Part shown: positions 1 through 8,018 of the stretch, in pieces
Layout: each line of letters starts with the position of its first letter
How positions within the stretch are numbered: the first letter of the stretch is position 1
Assembly: GCF_016587415.1 (NCBI RefSeq)
Contig: NZ_BNJI01000003.1
Location: 1,302,001 to 1,366,000, forward strand
DNA: 64,000 nt
Reading direction: 5' to 3'
Source: Ktedonobacter sp. SOSP1-85
GTDB taxonomy: Bacteria; Chloroflexota; Ktedonobacteria; Ktedonobacterales; Ktedonobacteraceae
Notes under the pieces: generated by a model
The model's database searches: none
What the model was told of the DNA's origin: nothing
Seen by the model: only the letters and a program-made list of their open reading frames with translations
Made by a program: the position numbers and the translations under genes

Positions 1-1
1 T

Positions 2-220
2 CAGCATCATAGCACCGTTGAACTCGTGAATCGCCTGGTCGAACGCGAATATGTTGAGCGTAAACGTGACACTGTCGATCAACGGCGCGTCCTCGTGCAG
101 CTTACTCTCAAAGGAGAGGATGTCCTCCAGCGCCTTGCAGCAACAATGTTGGCCGAGCTAAGTACAACTGGCCCCCTACTGGTTCAAACACTGAACAAGC
201 TTATCTCTCAGCATGGCTAA
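2..220 (+). CDS. MarR-family transcriptional regulator, C-terminal part
   Basis: This is the 3' end of a gene that begins before the window; the frame is open from base 2 to a TAA at 218-220, giving 72 residues. The visible part starts within the recognition helix (QHHSTVELVNRLVERE) and continues into the wing (D-x-x-DQRR-V-L-V-x-LT). This is the typical MarR signature for the winged-helix DNA-binding domain, followed by a C-terminal dimerisation helix. MarR proteins are usually dimeric repressors released by small ligands. Its target cannot be seen, because the divergent or upstream side lies outside the window. Confidence 0.85.
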   Translation, partial: QHHSTVELVNRLVEREYVERKRDTVDQRRVLVQLTLKGEDVLQRLAATMLAELSTTGPLLVQTLNKLISQHG

Positions 221-333
221 CAGATAATAGAGAGAGGTGTTGCCACCTGCATGTGACGACTCCTCTCTTATTATTCGGCATCCATAACGGATTAGACACG
301 GTGCAATCCAACCGACGCTACTTGCGTACGCGT

Positions 334-1125
334 CTACTTCCGGCTCTCAAGGTATTTCTTGAAATACGTCCAGGAGGTCTCGTTGGGGCGTGTAAACTCT
401 GTGGGGGCCTGCATGTAGATTGGCTGATGCTGCTCAACATAGGCGCGTACATCTTCAGGAAGAGCTGCATAGCCACCTGCTATCTTACAGCCAGCACACT
501 GGTAGAGCAGATTGCCCGGGCGATCCGCCATCGCCATCCAGGGGAGCCAGGGACCAAGGCGCGTCCAGGAGATCTCACAGGGAATGGAGGCAAGCTCATC
601 GTTCTCCACGTCCCGGCGGCTGATAAAAAACTGAAAAAGCTCTGCACCCTGGTAGAGATCGCTCTGCGAGTATTTGGGATATTGTGCGCGTGGCAGTGGC
701 GAGGGATAGGCCAGCATTATATCGAGAGCCAGGCATAGACGATCCTCACCTACAGACAGCGCTGGCATCATAAATGGCCCATAAGGACCATTGAGCAGGT
801 ACGTCTGGTTGACAGGATCATTCCAGACATGCACAACGGGAACATCTTCTTCGGTAAAGGGGTTAGACCAGCGCTCAAGAATCTCACCCGTGGAGGGATT
901 TTTGTAGAATGTAACCTCGCGCATGAGATGTTGGTACCCTCCCTCGACCTCCACACAGCGACCAATATTGTAGCCATCAATCTTGAAGAGGAGGCGATTT
1001 TTCTGCCCAGGAATGACGCTATAGATATTGCCGCTCCACCAGAATACAATCTCTTCGGGCTGTAGGGACGCACGAGCCTTGATATATGCTCGTAGGTTAT
1101 GTTCAGGTTGCGTTAAATCGAGCAT
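334..1125 (-). CDS. DUF1838 family protein
   Basis: 263 residues from an ATG at 1125 with GGAAG seven bases upstream; a TTG at 1152 would add nine residues. The segment with NPFTGE-like and VPVVHVWNDPVN motifs, followed by a W-rich middle (ISWTRLGPW, PWMAMADRPG), is characteristic of the DUF1838 family, soluble proteins of unknown function often annotated as sterol or steroid-related. No signal peptide or membrane segment is seen. The gene is convergent with the MarR fragment and stands alone. Family assignment is by recognition of the conserved motifs; biochemical function is unknown. Confidence 0.75.
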   Translation of the reverse strand: MLDLTQPEHNLRAYIKARASLQPEEIVFWWSGNIYSVIPGQKNRLLFKIDGYNIGRCVEVEGGYQHLMREVTFYKNPSTGEILERWSNPFTEEDVPVVHVWNDPVNQTYLLNGPYGPFMMPALSVGEDRLCLALDIMLAYPSPLPRAQYPKYSQSDLYQGAELFQFFISRRDVENDELASIPCEISWTRLGPWLPWMAMADRPGNLLYQCAGCKIAGGYAALPEDVRAYVEQHQPIYMQAPTEFTRPNETSWTYFKKYLESRK

Positions 1126-1389
1126 AATTTTCTTCCGAATCTCTTGGTACAAATGAATAGACCATAATCAGTATAGCATGCTCATTACTTGAGTCCTGCT
1201 CTTGGGAGCAGGGCTTACTATTCGGCTATAAGAATTTTATCGCGTTTCCGTCCATACGCTCTCATGGTATACTATGAAAAGCAATCGTGAACGCCGCTTC
1301 GTAGTGGCTAACTCCGCCGCCACGTTCAGCACAGAAAAAGGAGGCTTGCGGTAAGGCTCTTGCTCAGTAGGACCCAACCGCAGACACTT

Positions 1390-2679
1390 ATGGAGGAACA
1401 CAAACAGCCAGAACTTAGCCTGATTCCACAAGATGCTGATGACGCTGACCTCACTTCCCAGGACGAGGAAGATGAGTACGATACTGAACTAGAAGCTCTG
1501 CTTGATCAGACCTTTGCCGATGTCACTGACTATATGACAGAGGAGGAGGCCACGGAATATCTCGCGACCATTCTCGAAGGCGGCGAGATTGAACATGAGT
1601 CTTCCCTCTTTGATCGTATTACTCCATATGTGATGGAGAACCTCAAGGTTACAAATTACCGGCCCGACCAGGCTGTGCGTGAAGCCTCGCTGGCTCAGAA
1701 AAGCATGTGGCGTCCTGGCGATGGTGAGATCTCTTACCTGGCTTCCAATACGCTTGAGGTCTATCTCGGCACACCCGAACGCCCACTGGAGATTCCCCAG
1801 GCCTTAAAACAAATTCGCCAGTTGAGCGAGAGTACAGTACTAACGGCGCGTATCGTCCTTGGCCTATGGAATATTCGTCGCCATAATGATCGCGTCTCCA
1901 AAAATGGCAGTGTGCCTGTTCTCCTCGATGAGATCCTTCAGTGGCAGGGGCTACAAAAGCATAGCCGCGTCGCGCATCCAGGCGCCAATAAGCGCTATAC
2001 CGATGGCTATCGCACCGAGCAGAAACGCCGCGTGCTCCAGGACCTGACCTTGCTGGCATCCTGTAATGTGCGCGGCAATTGTACAATCACGGTACGTGGC
2101 AAGGCCGTGCCTATCCAGGTCGATGGCCCCTATATGCGCTACTCGGTTGTCAGCCGCAAGACATTAACAAATGATAAGATTATCATCGGTTTCCTGGTTT
2201 CGCCCGGCGACTGGATCAGTACCTATGAGCAGCATCAGAACTACTATCTCGCTGAGATCGATAGCCAGATCTTCAAGCTCAATCCACAAAATGATCGCTA
2301 TGCACTGCGTATCGCTCTCTACATGACTGAACGCTGGCGCGAGCAGGCTAAACAAGGCAACTTTAGCGCGCCAATTACCATGTCAGAATTGCTCGCCTCC
2401 AGTATGGTCGAGGTTGATGAACGCCACATGACAACGCGCTTCGTCCCAGCCATCGAGAAATCCCTCTCCAAACTGGAGCAAATGGGAATTTTGGGTAAGC
2501 AAATTTGCCTGACTGAAGTCAATAAAGAGCAGGCGCGCTGGAGTAAAGATTGGCTAGCGTCACGTTGGGAGATCCTTCCTCCGTTGAAGCTGATCCAGGA
2601 ATACCAGGCCCTTAATAGCGCACAGAAAAAACGCCCGCGTCGTGTACGCGCTCGCGAAGTACCAAAAGAGAAAGAATAA
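1390..2679 (+). CDS. possible winged-helix replication protein upstream of the iteron array
   Basis: 429 residues from ATG 1390; an in-frame TTG at 1360 would add ten, and neither start has a well-placed ribosome site. Roughly the first 70 residues are strongly acidic. The rest is a soluble alpha/beta protein with two segments resembling winged-helix units of plasmid RepA/RepB-like initiators: one near residue 140-190 (TVLTARIVLGLWNIRR) and one near residue 295-370 (DRYALRIALYMTERWREQ, then IEKSLSKLEQMGILG). It lies 250 bp before the first iteron, in the same orientation as the second candidate initiator at 4792. A role in replication or copy control is inferred from position and fold impression; it could also be an uncharacterised regulator. 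Confidence 0.55.
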   Translation: MEEHKQPELSLIPQDADDADLTSQDEEDEYDTELEALLDQTFADVTDYMTEEEATEYLATILEGGEIEHESSLFDRITPYVMENLKVTNYRPDQAVREASLAQKSMWRPGDGEISYLASNTLEVYLGTPERPLEIPQALKQIRQLSESTVLTARIVLGLWNIRRHNDRVSKNGSVPVLLDEILQWQGLQKHSRVAHPGANKRYTDGYRTEQKRRVLQDLTLLASCNVRGNCTITVRGKAVPIQVDGPYMRYSVVSRKTLTNDKIIIGFLVSPGDWISTYEQHQNYYLAEIDSQIFKLNPQNDRYALRIALYMTERWREQAKQGNFSAPITMSELLASSMVEVDERHMTTRFVPAIEKSLSKLEQMGILGKQICLTEVNKEQARWSKDWLASRWEILPPLKLIQEYQALNSAQKKRPRRVRAREVPKEKE

Positions 2680-2700
2680 AGCAGAAAACCTTTTTGCAAT

Positions 2701-2765
2701 AAAGGCGAAGAGGGCAACTGGAAATGTCTTGACAGGCGTTTCCAGTTACCCTCTTCGCTTTTATC
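2701..2765 (+). terminator. long hairpin terminator after the 1390-2679 gene
   Basis: Arms at 2701-2724 and 2739-2762 are complementary over 24 bases with a single internal mismatch and a 14-base loop, and the right arm ends in a T run. It begins 21 bases after the stop codon of the upstream gene and separates it from the iteron array. Confidence 0.8.
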
Positions 2766-2931
2766 GTTAGTTTCATGCTAAAACTGCCATACCTCTCTTT
2801 GGCCATTCCCACTTGTATCCCAACAGACCACTCCTATATAAGCTAAACAGGTTAGATAGTGCTTCTGTCTATAAAGGTCTTTTCACGTTTATGCACATTT
2901 TCCCTCGCATGTTTGCCTCAATTTCTGTTTT

Positions 2932-4470
2932 CCCCACCGGGGTATGGTGCATTCCAGCCCCTAAAGGCGACAATTTGGGGCTTTCAGGTGCATTTCACGT
3001 GACGCCAATTGTACAATTATTTGACCTCTGGTAAGGGAATTCATAGCCCTTGCTTTAGCTCCAGTTGATAAAACTCCCCCACCCAGGTTAGGTGCATCAA
3101 TGCACTCATTATGCCATATAATCACCACCAGAGTCAGGTGCATTTTTCCCTCCCTGGCACTGTTTACCCCCACCGAGGTTAGGTGCATTCCAACCAATCT
3201 TTGGCCCTGACACCCCCACCGTGGTTGGGTGCATTCCACCATCCTTTTTGTCCTCTTACCCCCACCGAGGTTAGGTGCATTCCAACCAATCTTTGGCCCT
3301 GACACCCCCACCGTGGTTGGGTGCATTCCACCATCCTTTTTGTCCTCTTACCCCCACCGAGGTTAGGTGCATTCCAACCAATCTTTGGCCCTGACACCCC
3401 CACCGTGGTTGGGTGCATTCCACCATCCTTTTTGTCCTCTTACCCCCACCGAGGTTAGGTGCATTCCAACCAATCTTTGGCCCTGACACCCCCACCGTGG
3501 TTGGGTGCATTCCACCAGATAAAGCTTGCATCTGCAAATAAAAATATATTACTTCTTCCCCACCGGGGTTGGGTGTATCTCTCTGGCTCTAAATAGCGCC
3601 AATCTCTCGTTTTTAAGCTCATTTAAGCTTAAATTCCCCACCAGGGTTGGGTGCATTCGCTCATTTTTCTGCCTTTAGAAAAAAGGCTTATAGATTTTTT
3701 TTTCCCAATATTCCCCACCAGGGTTAGGTGCATCCCAACCAATTTTTGCTCTGACACCCCCACCAGGGTTGGGTACATTACGACAGCTTTTCTTTCTGAT
3801 ACCCCCCACCGTGGTTGGGCGCATCCCACCATCCTTTTTGCCTTCTTACCCCACTGAGGTTAGGTGCATTCCAACCAATCTTTTGTCTTAATACCCCCAC
3901 CGTGGTTGGGTGCATTCCACCATCCTTTTTGCCCTCTTAGCCCCACCGAGGTTAGGTGCATTCCAACCAATCTTTGGCTCTGATACCCCCACCAGGGTTG
4001 GGTGCATTACGGCAATTCTTTGGTCTTAATACTCCCACCAGGGTTGGGTGCATTCTGCCATAGCAGAGGGCAGATTTGAAAATTTTGCTGACCTGAAGTT
4101 TCTTACGCATTTTGTCACGTTTGCCCCACCGGGGTTGGGTGCATTGAATGGCTTTTGCGGCATTTTAATTACACTAAGATACAATTTCTTTTAGCAAGCG
4201 TTCGCGATTTTCATTTATTTATAGTCGATATATATTTGTTGAGAATCCCCACCAGGGTTAGGTGAATACGTATTATTTATAAAATAAGGCAAGGTCAAGG
4301 TACTTTTTATTTGCTTCGCGATTTTCTTCTTTTGCAAGATTTCGCTGCTAAAACCACAAAATAATGCTCTGGAAAGAACTGCTCACCCAAAAGTCATAAC
4401 GCGACCCCACCGGAGTTAGGTGAAAACCCCACCAGGGTGTGGTGAAAACCCCACCATTGTTAGGTGCAAA
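2932..4470 (+). repeat. iteron array, about 26 copies of a 22-bp repeat (candidate replication origin)
   Basis: A 22-bp unit recurs in one orientation: CCCCACC, two or three variable bases, then GGTTRGGTGCATT. Copies start near 2932, 3077, 3123, 3167, 3213, 3259, 3305, 3351, 3397, 3443, 3489, 3557, 3636, 3713, 3757, 3803, 3848, 3893, 3940, 3986, 4032, 4124, 4247, 4405, 4427 and 4449. Most are about 46 bp apart (two per 92 bp); the last three are immediately adjacent at exactly 22 bp. The copies are directly repeated and end 320 bp before a large replication-type gene, as iterons of theta-type plasmids do. Spacers between copies are related to each other, so this is not a CRISPR array. No other gene is evident between 2766 and 4791. 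Confidence 0.85.
3167..3516 (+). repeat. 92-bp higher-order tandem repeat within the iterons
   Basis: The unit from 3167, containing two iteron variants and their two spacers, is repeated with near identity at 3259, 3351 and 3443. The fourth copy diverges after 3516. Identical spacers show recent tandem amplification of an iteron pair, in contrast to the diverged copies from 3557 onward. Confidence 0.9.
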
Positions 4471-4791
4471 ACTGAGCTCAGAGGTCAGACACCAGTAAGT
4501 GTTTTTTTGCGTATTACTCCACTAGTAAAATCCGTTTTATGAGTGTAATATGTTCTCTACATAAGAGTTGAAAATTGGCAGGCTAAAGTTATCTTTGCTT
4601 GTCGATCAATGGTTAAAATTTTTTTAAGTTCGTAGGGTTGGATGCTTTCTAGCCTTCGCTTATTTACACAACCTAATTTATGACCTAACCGGTTCATTAG
4701 CACTAATAAAAATAAACAAACAGGCGACGGCGCCTGCTGCTTTACTGGCTCTTCCCAGGTCTTTGGTAGATAGTGTTTTTAGGGGGTTTGT
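4471..4791 (+). other. AT-rich leader between iterons and candidate initiator gene
   Basis: About 320 bp without a gene. It is clearly more AT-rich than the surroundings, with homopolymer A/T runs around 4500-4640. That fits a promoter or melting region next to the iterons. No perfect DnaA box was found; TTATTTACA near 4669 is only a weak match. Confidence 0.4.
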
Positions 4792-6942
4792 ATGACCGAG
4801 TCGTATTCGTCACATCAGCCGCATAACGATGGAGATGGCTGCACGTTACCTATCACAAGTCCTCACAGTCACTGTGAGGAGGCACCCATATGCAACATAG
4901 GCGTTGATATCCAACAAGTTAATCCCACTATCTTCCATATCGTGGAGAAAGTCTTTGCTAAGCCCTTAAAGGGGCTTGAATTTCTTGCCCTGCTCCTGAC
5001 CCAGGCTGTGGTAAAACAAGAGGCTCTCCCGACCTCCTCAACGCAAACTCCTATCGCGTTTGCGGTCGTTTCACTGCAAAATATTCGCGAACTGGCACAA
5101 CGTATTCATTGGGGTTATGACACAACCCACAAGTATGTTGTGACGTTTTGCGCGCTCGATCTGCTGATCAAGCGTCGCTCGTCTGACCGGATTGAACTGC
5201 TTTTCCCGCTACAACACTACGACCCCCCCAGCTCGTTACATGAACTAGATCGCCTGCTTACCAAGAGCCGACCCAAGGTTCAGCAATTTGCCAAACGCGT
5301 ACGCGAGCGTTGTCTTATTTACGACGTTGTTGCCATATCTACGACCGCGCTCACATCAGGTTCTAGCATTACCCCTCCCTCGCCAGAGCAAGAACTCTTG
5401 ACGCGACTGCATAACATTCTGCGCACGGAGAATATTGATGTCGAGCGCCGTCAGCGCCTGGTCATGCGCATCTCAAGCGAGATCATTGGCAAGCTACTAA
5501 CCTATCCTTCCGCACAAGTCTCCTCTTCCAAGCAAGGTAGACTCGCGGCACCAGGCGTTCAGTCAAAGGTTAACGAACTGGAGTCTACCACTGAAGGTAG
5601 ACTTTTCCCTGAAGTTTCTTCTTCTGACAAGCTGGAGTCTACCACGAAAGTAGACTCCGCTCCTTTGCCTGCCACAAAAGAAGAGGAGGAGTCTCCCTTT
5701 GCGGTAGACTCCAGCTTGTCACAAATTGATAGTAAGAATGAAAAGTCTACTTTCACGGTAGACTCCCCACCACCACATATGACAAAGCAACAGGAGTCTA
5801 CTTTCGTGGTAGACTCCTCAAAGGCTCCACAAGAGTGTGCTCCTTCAGAGTCTACTCCAAAGGGAGACTCCTCCATACAGATGACACCAGCGGAGAAAGA
5901 GTCTCTTCTATCGAGTAGACTTTCTCCTGAAAAAACGGCTGAGAGCGCACCAGAGTCAACATTGCACAGGCAGGGAGACTCCAGAAAGTCTCCCTATCCT
6001 GCTCAAAAGCAGAAAACTTCCAAGAAGCCATCCATGATTGGTGCCTTGATCCCACGCTCACCAATACACAGCACATTCTTGAAGTCTACCCATTCAAAGG
6101 CGGTAGACTCACAACCAGAACAAGTAGACTCATTCCCATCTCGGGTAGACTCATTAGAGACTGAAGAGATGGCTGTGGTAGACTCATTCCCCACTCAGGT
6201 AGACTTTGATACCCCAATGCCGGAGTCGCTGGAGAGTCTACCCACATTGGTAGACTTGCCGATTGAGCCAGCTTCACAGGCCGATAGAGAGCTAGAGTCT
6301 ACCAAGATAAAGTCTACCGCCCAGAACATTCCCTCAGTAGACTCTGAAGCTCAGACTGGTAAAATGCTGGTAGACTTGAACTTTTACTCTCAAGAGTTTG
6401 CAGAGCTATACGTAACGTTAGACGTAAGTAAGTTATTTAATAATATTTTAAATAAAAATAATACTAACGTTACGTTACGTATGGAGCTACAAAAGTTTTT
6501 TGCTGAAATCTTTGATGAAGGTCGTCAGCAAGCAAGTAAATACAATAGCTTGTTTGAAGAGATGGACACTACCACAATTGTGGCAGGTTTTATTTACTCC
6601 CTGCAGTGCATGTTAGCTGCCAGTGGCCACTCCATTAAAAAGCCTGGAGCTTTCTTCACCAGCAATTGCACCAAGATTTGGAACAAACAGTTAGTAGTCA
6701 GCCAGGCAGATATAGATTTTCTCAAGCAGTTTACCTGTGAACAAATGTATGATTGTTTGATCAATCCTAGGAATAACACAAGGCGAGGTTCACTGTTTCA
6801 GCATCCTAATCAACAGCAACTCCCTATGCAAAGCGATCATACCCAGGTACGTCAGAATGGCCAGACTAGATTTCGCACCAAATTTGCTAAGGGCAACCTT
6901 TATGTACCAGGGGCATCGCGAAAAAACCTGAATAAGCATTGA
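4792..6942 (+). CDS. candidate replication initiator with internal palindromic-repeat linker
   Basis: 716 residues from an ATG preceded by AGGGGG. Residues about 35-190 form a globular domain with a helix-turn-helix-like stretch (SLQNIRELAQRIHWGYDTTH followed by VVTFCALDLLIKRR). Residues about 245-530 are a low-complexity, Ser/Thr/Glu/Asp-rich linker made of EST and VDS blocks. The C-terminal 170 residues form a second folded domain (ELQKFFAEIFDEGRQQ, FIYSLQCMLAASGHS) ending in a basic tail. It lies just after the iterons and before genes for a DnaC-like loader and DnaB, so replication initiation is the best inference. No family was recognised by name. The linker's DNA is unusual, with about 20 copies of GTAGACT or its complement in two reading frames. 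An AT-only tract at 6430-6460 is flanked by inverted TAACGTTACG repeats. Confidence 0.65.
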   Translation: MTESYSSHQPHNDGDGCTLPITSPHSHCEEAPICNIGVDIQQVNPTIFHIVEKVFAKPLKGLEFLALLLTQAVVKQEALPTSSTQTPIAFAVVSLQNIRELAQRIHWGYDTTHKYVVTFCALDLLIKRRSSDRIELLFPLQHYDPPSSLHELDRLLTKSRPKVQQFAKRVRERCLIYDVVAISTTALTSGSSITPPSPEQELLTRLHNILRTENIDVERRQRLVMRISSEIIGKLLTYPSAQVSSSKQGRLAAPGVQSKVNELESTTEGRLFPEVSSSDKLESTTKVDSAPLPATKEEEESPFAVDSSLSQIDSKNEKSTFTVDSPPPHMTKQQESTFVVDSSKAPQECAPSESTPKGDSSIQMTPAEKESLLSSRLSPEKTAESAPESTLHRQGDSRKSPYPAQKQKTSKKPSMIGALIPRSPIHSTFLKSTHSKAVDSQPEQVDSFPSRVDSLETEEMAVVDSFPTQVDFDTPMPESLESLPTLVDLPIEPASQADRELESTKIKSTAQNIPSVDSEAQTGKMLVDLNFYSQEFAELYVTLDVSKLFNNILNKNNTNVTLRMELQKFFAEIFDEGRQQASKYNSLFEEMDTTTIVAGFIYSLQCMLAASGHSIKKPGAFFTSNCTKIWNKQLVVSQADIDFLKQFTCEQMYDCLINPRNNTRRGSLFQHPNQQQLPMQSDHTQVRQNGQTRFRTKFAKGNLYVPGASRKNLNKH
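5531..6380 (+). repeat. intragenic palindromic GTAGACT/AGTCTAC repeats
   Basis: About 20 copies of the heptamer GTAGACT or its complement AGTCTAC lie inside the coding sequence. Many are paired as 23-24 bp inverted repeats, for example near 5580, 5634, 5741, 5794, 6082 and 6233. Val-Asp-Ser is almost always GTA-GAC-TC. The same heptamer is also read in another frame as Gly-Arg-Leu (near 5535 and 5597), so the DNA motif rather than the peptide is conserved. Confidence 0.8.
6411..6473. repeat. inverted TAACGTTACG boxes flanking an AT-only tract
   Basis: CGTAACGTTA at 6411-6420 is the exact complement of TAACGTTACG at 6464-6473, and the roughly 43 bases between are almost purely A and T from 6430 on. 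It lies within the candidate initiator gene. This has the look of a DNA-unwinding element bounded by protein-binding sites. Confidence 0.5.
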
Positions 6943-7048
6943 TGAGTTTTTAATACGATTTTTATTACCCTTTCGCGAAATTTCGTGTACAATCGACGCG
7001 ATTTGAATTTATGTTCGATTGATGCGATGTTGCAGGGGGAGGAAAAGG

Positions 7049-8008
7049 ATGACATTTGATTTCCAGAGTAAACGCTCGCCCAACTACCAAAAACCCAGCC
7101 ACATACCAGGAAAGCGCAGCAAAGCCTTTGCTGAACATATAGCCTCCATACCAGAACAGAAACGTAGTTCTCTCCAACAGCGAATGCTTATACGTCACAA
7201 TAATGGTGAATGTATTGGTTGTACTCATCAAGGGGTGCCGCTAGGTGTCAATGGGATGGAGCTTCCCGTTGTGCGCGTGATGCGTGGCTTTTTTGCTCCT
7301 CCCGAGTTTTGTGATTGCGAACTAGGCGTACGCTATAGCCAACGTATTGAGCGCCAACGGGAAGAATTTATTCATAGGGATAAGCTTGAAAGATACACCT
7401 ATGCTTGTCGACTCCTTGAAAAGGCGTTGTTACCCTCCCTTCCAGAGGAACATACGTTTGAAAATTGGCCTGTTGAGTTCATAACCCCACTTTTTTTCGG
7501 TAGAGATGATTATCTCTCGCTTGTGACTGAACGAAAGACGGTAAAAGATATGGCCCAGGTTTTTATAGAGACAATAGATGAAGTGGATCCTCCTCACAAA
7601 GGGATAGGTATTCAGGGGTATCCGGGAGTAGGGAAAACAAGCTTGATTTTAAGTATGAGAACTGCTTTGCAACAAACTGGCCACTATATGCTCGCTCTCA
7701 ATACTCCGATCTTGCTCTCTCTTATCCAGCATTCAGAGCAAGAGGAGCAAATGCTTTATACCCTACAACATACACCTCTCTTGTTTCTGGATAATCTGGG
7801 AGATGCTCAATCAATGGATCCTGCTCCTTACTCCATACGCCGTATTCTGCTGGATGTCTTTGATGCTCGTTATAATGCCAGGTTAACTACATTGGTTACG
7901 ACTGAGTTGGATAATGAGCAATTGCGTTGCCAGTTTGGTGATGCTATTTTTTCACGGATAAATGGACTGTGTTGCTTTTATGAACTGCCCGGTATCGATT
8001 TACGCTAG
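7049..8008 (+). CDS. DnaC/IstB-like helicase-loader ATPase
   Basis: 319 residues from ATG 7049, chosen over an upstream in-frame ATG at 7019 because GGAGGAAAAGG sits directly before it. The N-terminal half carries a cysteine set (C55, C58, C88, C90) typical of the zinc-binding region of DnaC/DnaI-type loaders. The C-terminal half is an AAA+ domain with Walker A G-Y-P-G-V-G-K-T at residues 190-197 and Walker B LLFLDNLGDA near 245. The stop codon TAG at 8006 forms part of the ribosome site of dnaB, so the two are translationally coupled. Expected role: bind ssDNA or initiator and load DnaB at the origin. An IstB-type transposition helper is the alternative, but no transposase accompanies it. 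Confidence 0.85.
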   Translation: MTFDFQSKRSPNYQKPSHIPGKRSKAFAEHIASIPEQKRSSLQQRMLIRHNNGECIGCTHQGVPLGVNGMELPVVRVMRGFFAPPEFCDCELGVRYSQRIERQREEFIHRDKLERYTYACRLLEKALLPSLPEEHTFENWPVEFITPLFFGRDDYLSLVTERKTVKDMAQVFIETIDEVDPPHKGIGIQGYPGVGKTSLILSMRTALQQTGHYMLALNTPILLSLIQHSEQEEQMLYTLQHTPLLFLDNLGDAQSMDPAPYSIRRILLDVFDARYNARLTTLVTTELDNEQLRCQFGDAIFSRINGLCCFYELPGIDLR

Positions 8009-8018
8009 GAGGAGTGTG

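Noticed and set aside
2961..3857. Minus-strand frames of 67-121 residues with repeats reading MHPTT-like peptides
   Set aside because: They translate the iterons; the periodic peptide simply reflects the 92-bp DNA repeat.
2932..4470. CRISPR array
   Set aside because: Spacers are related or identical, repeat spacing changes from 46 to 22 bp, repeats are degenerate, and no cas genes are present; the iteron interpretation fits better.
4660..4680. DnaA box near the iterons
   Set aside because: TTATTTACA differs at two positions from the consensus and is single, so it is not called.
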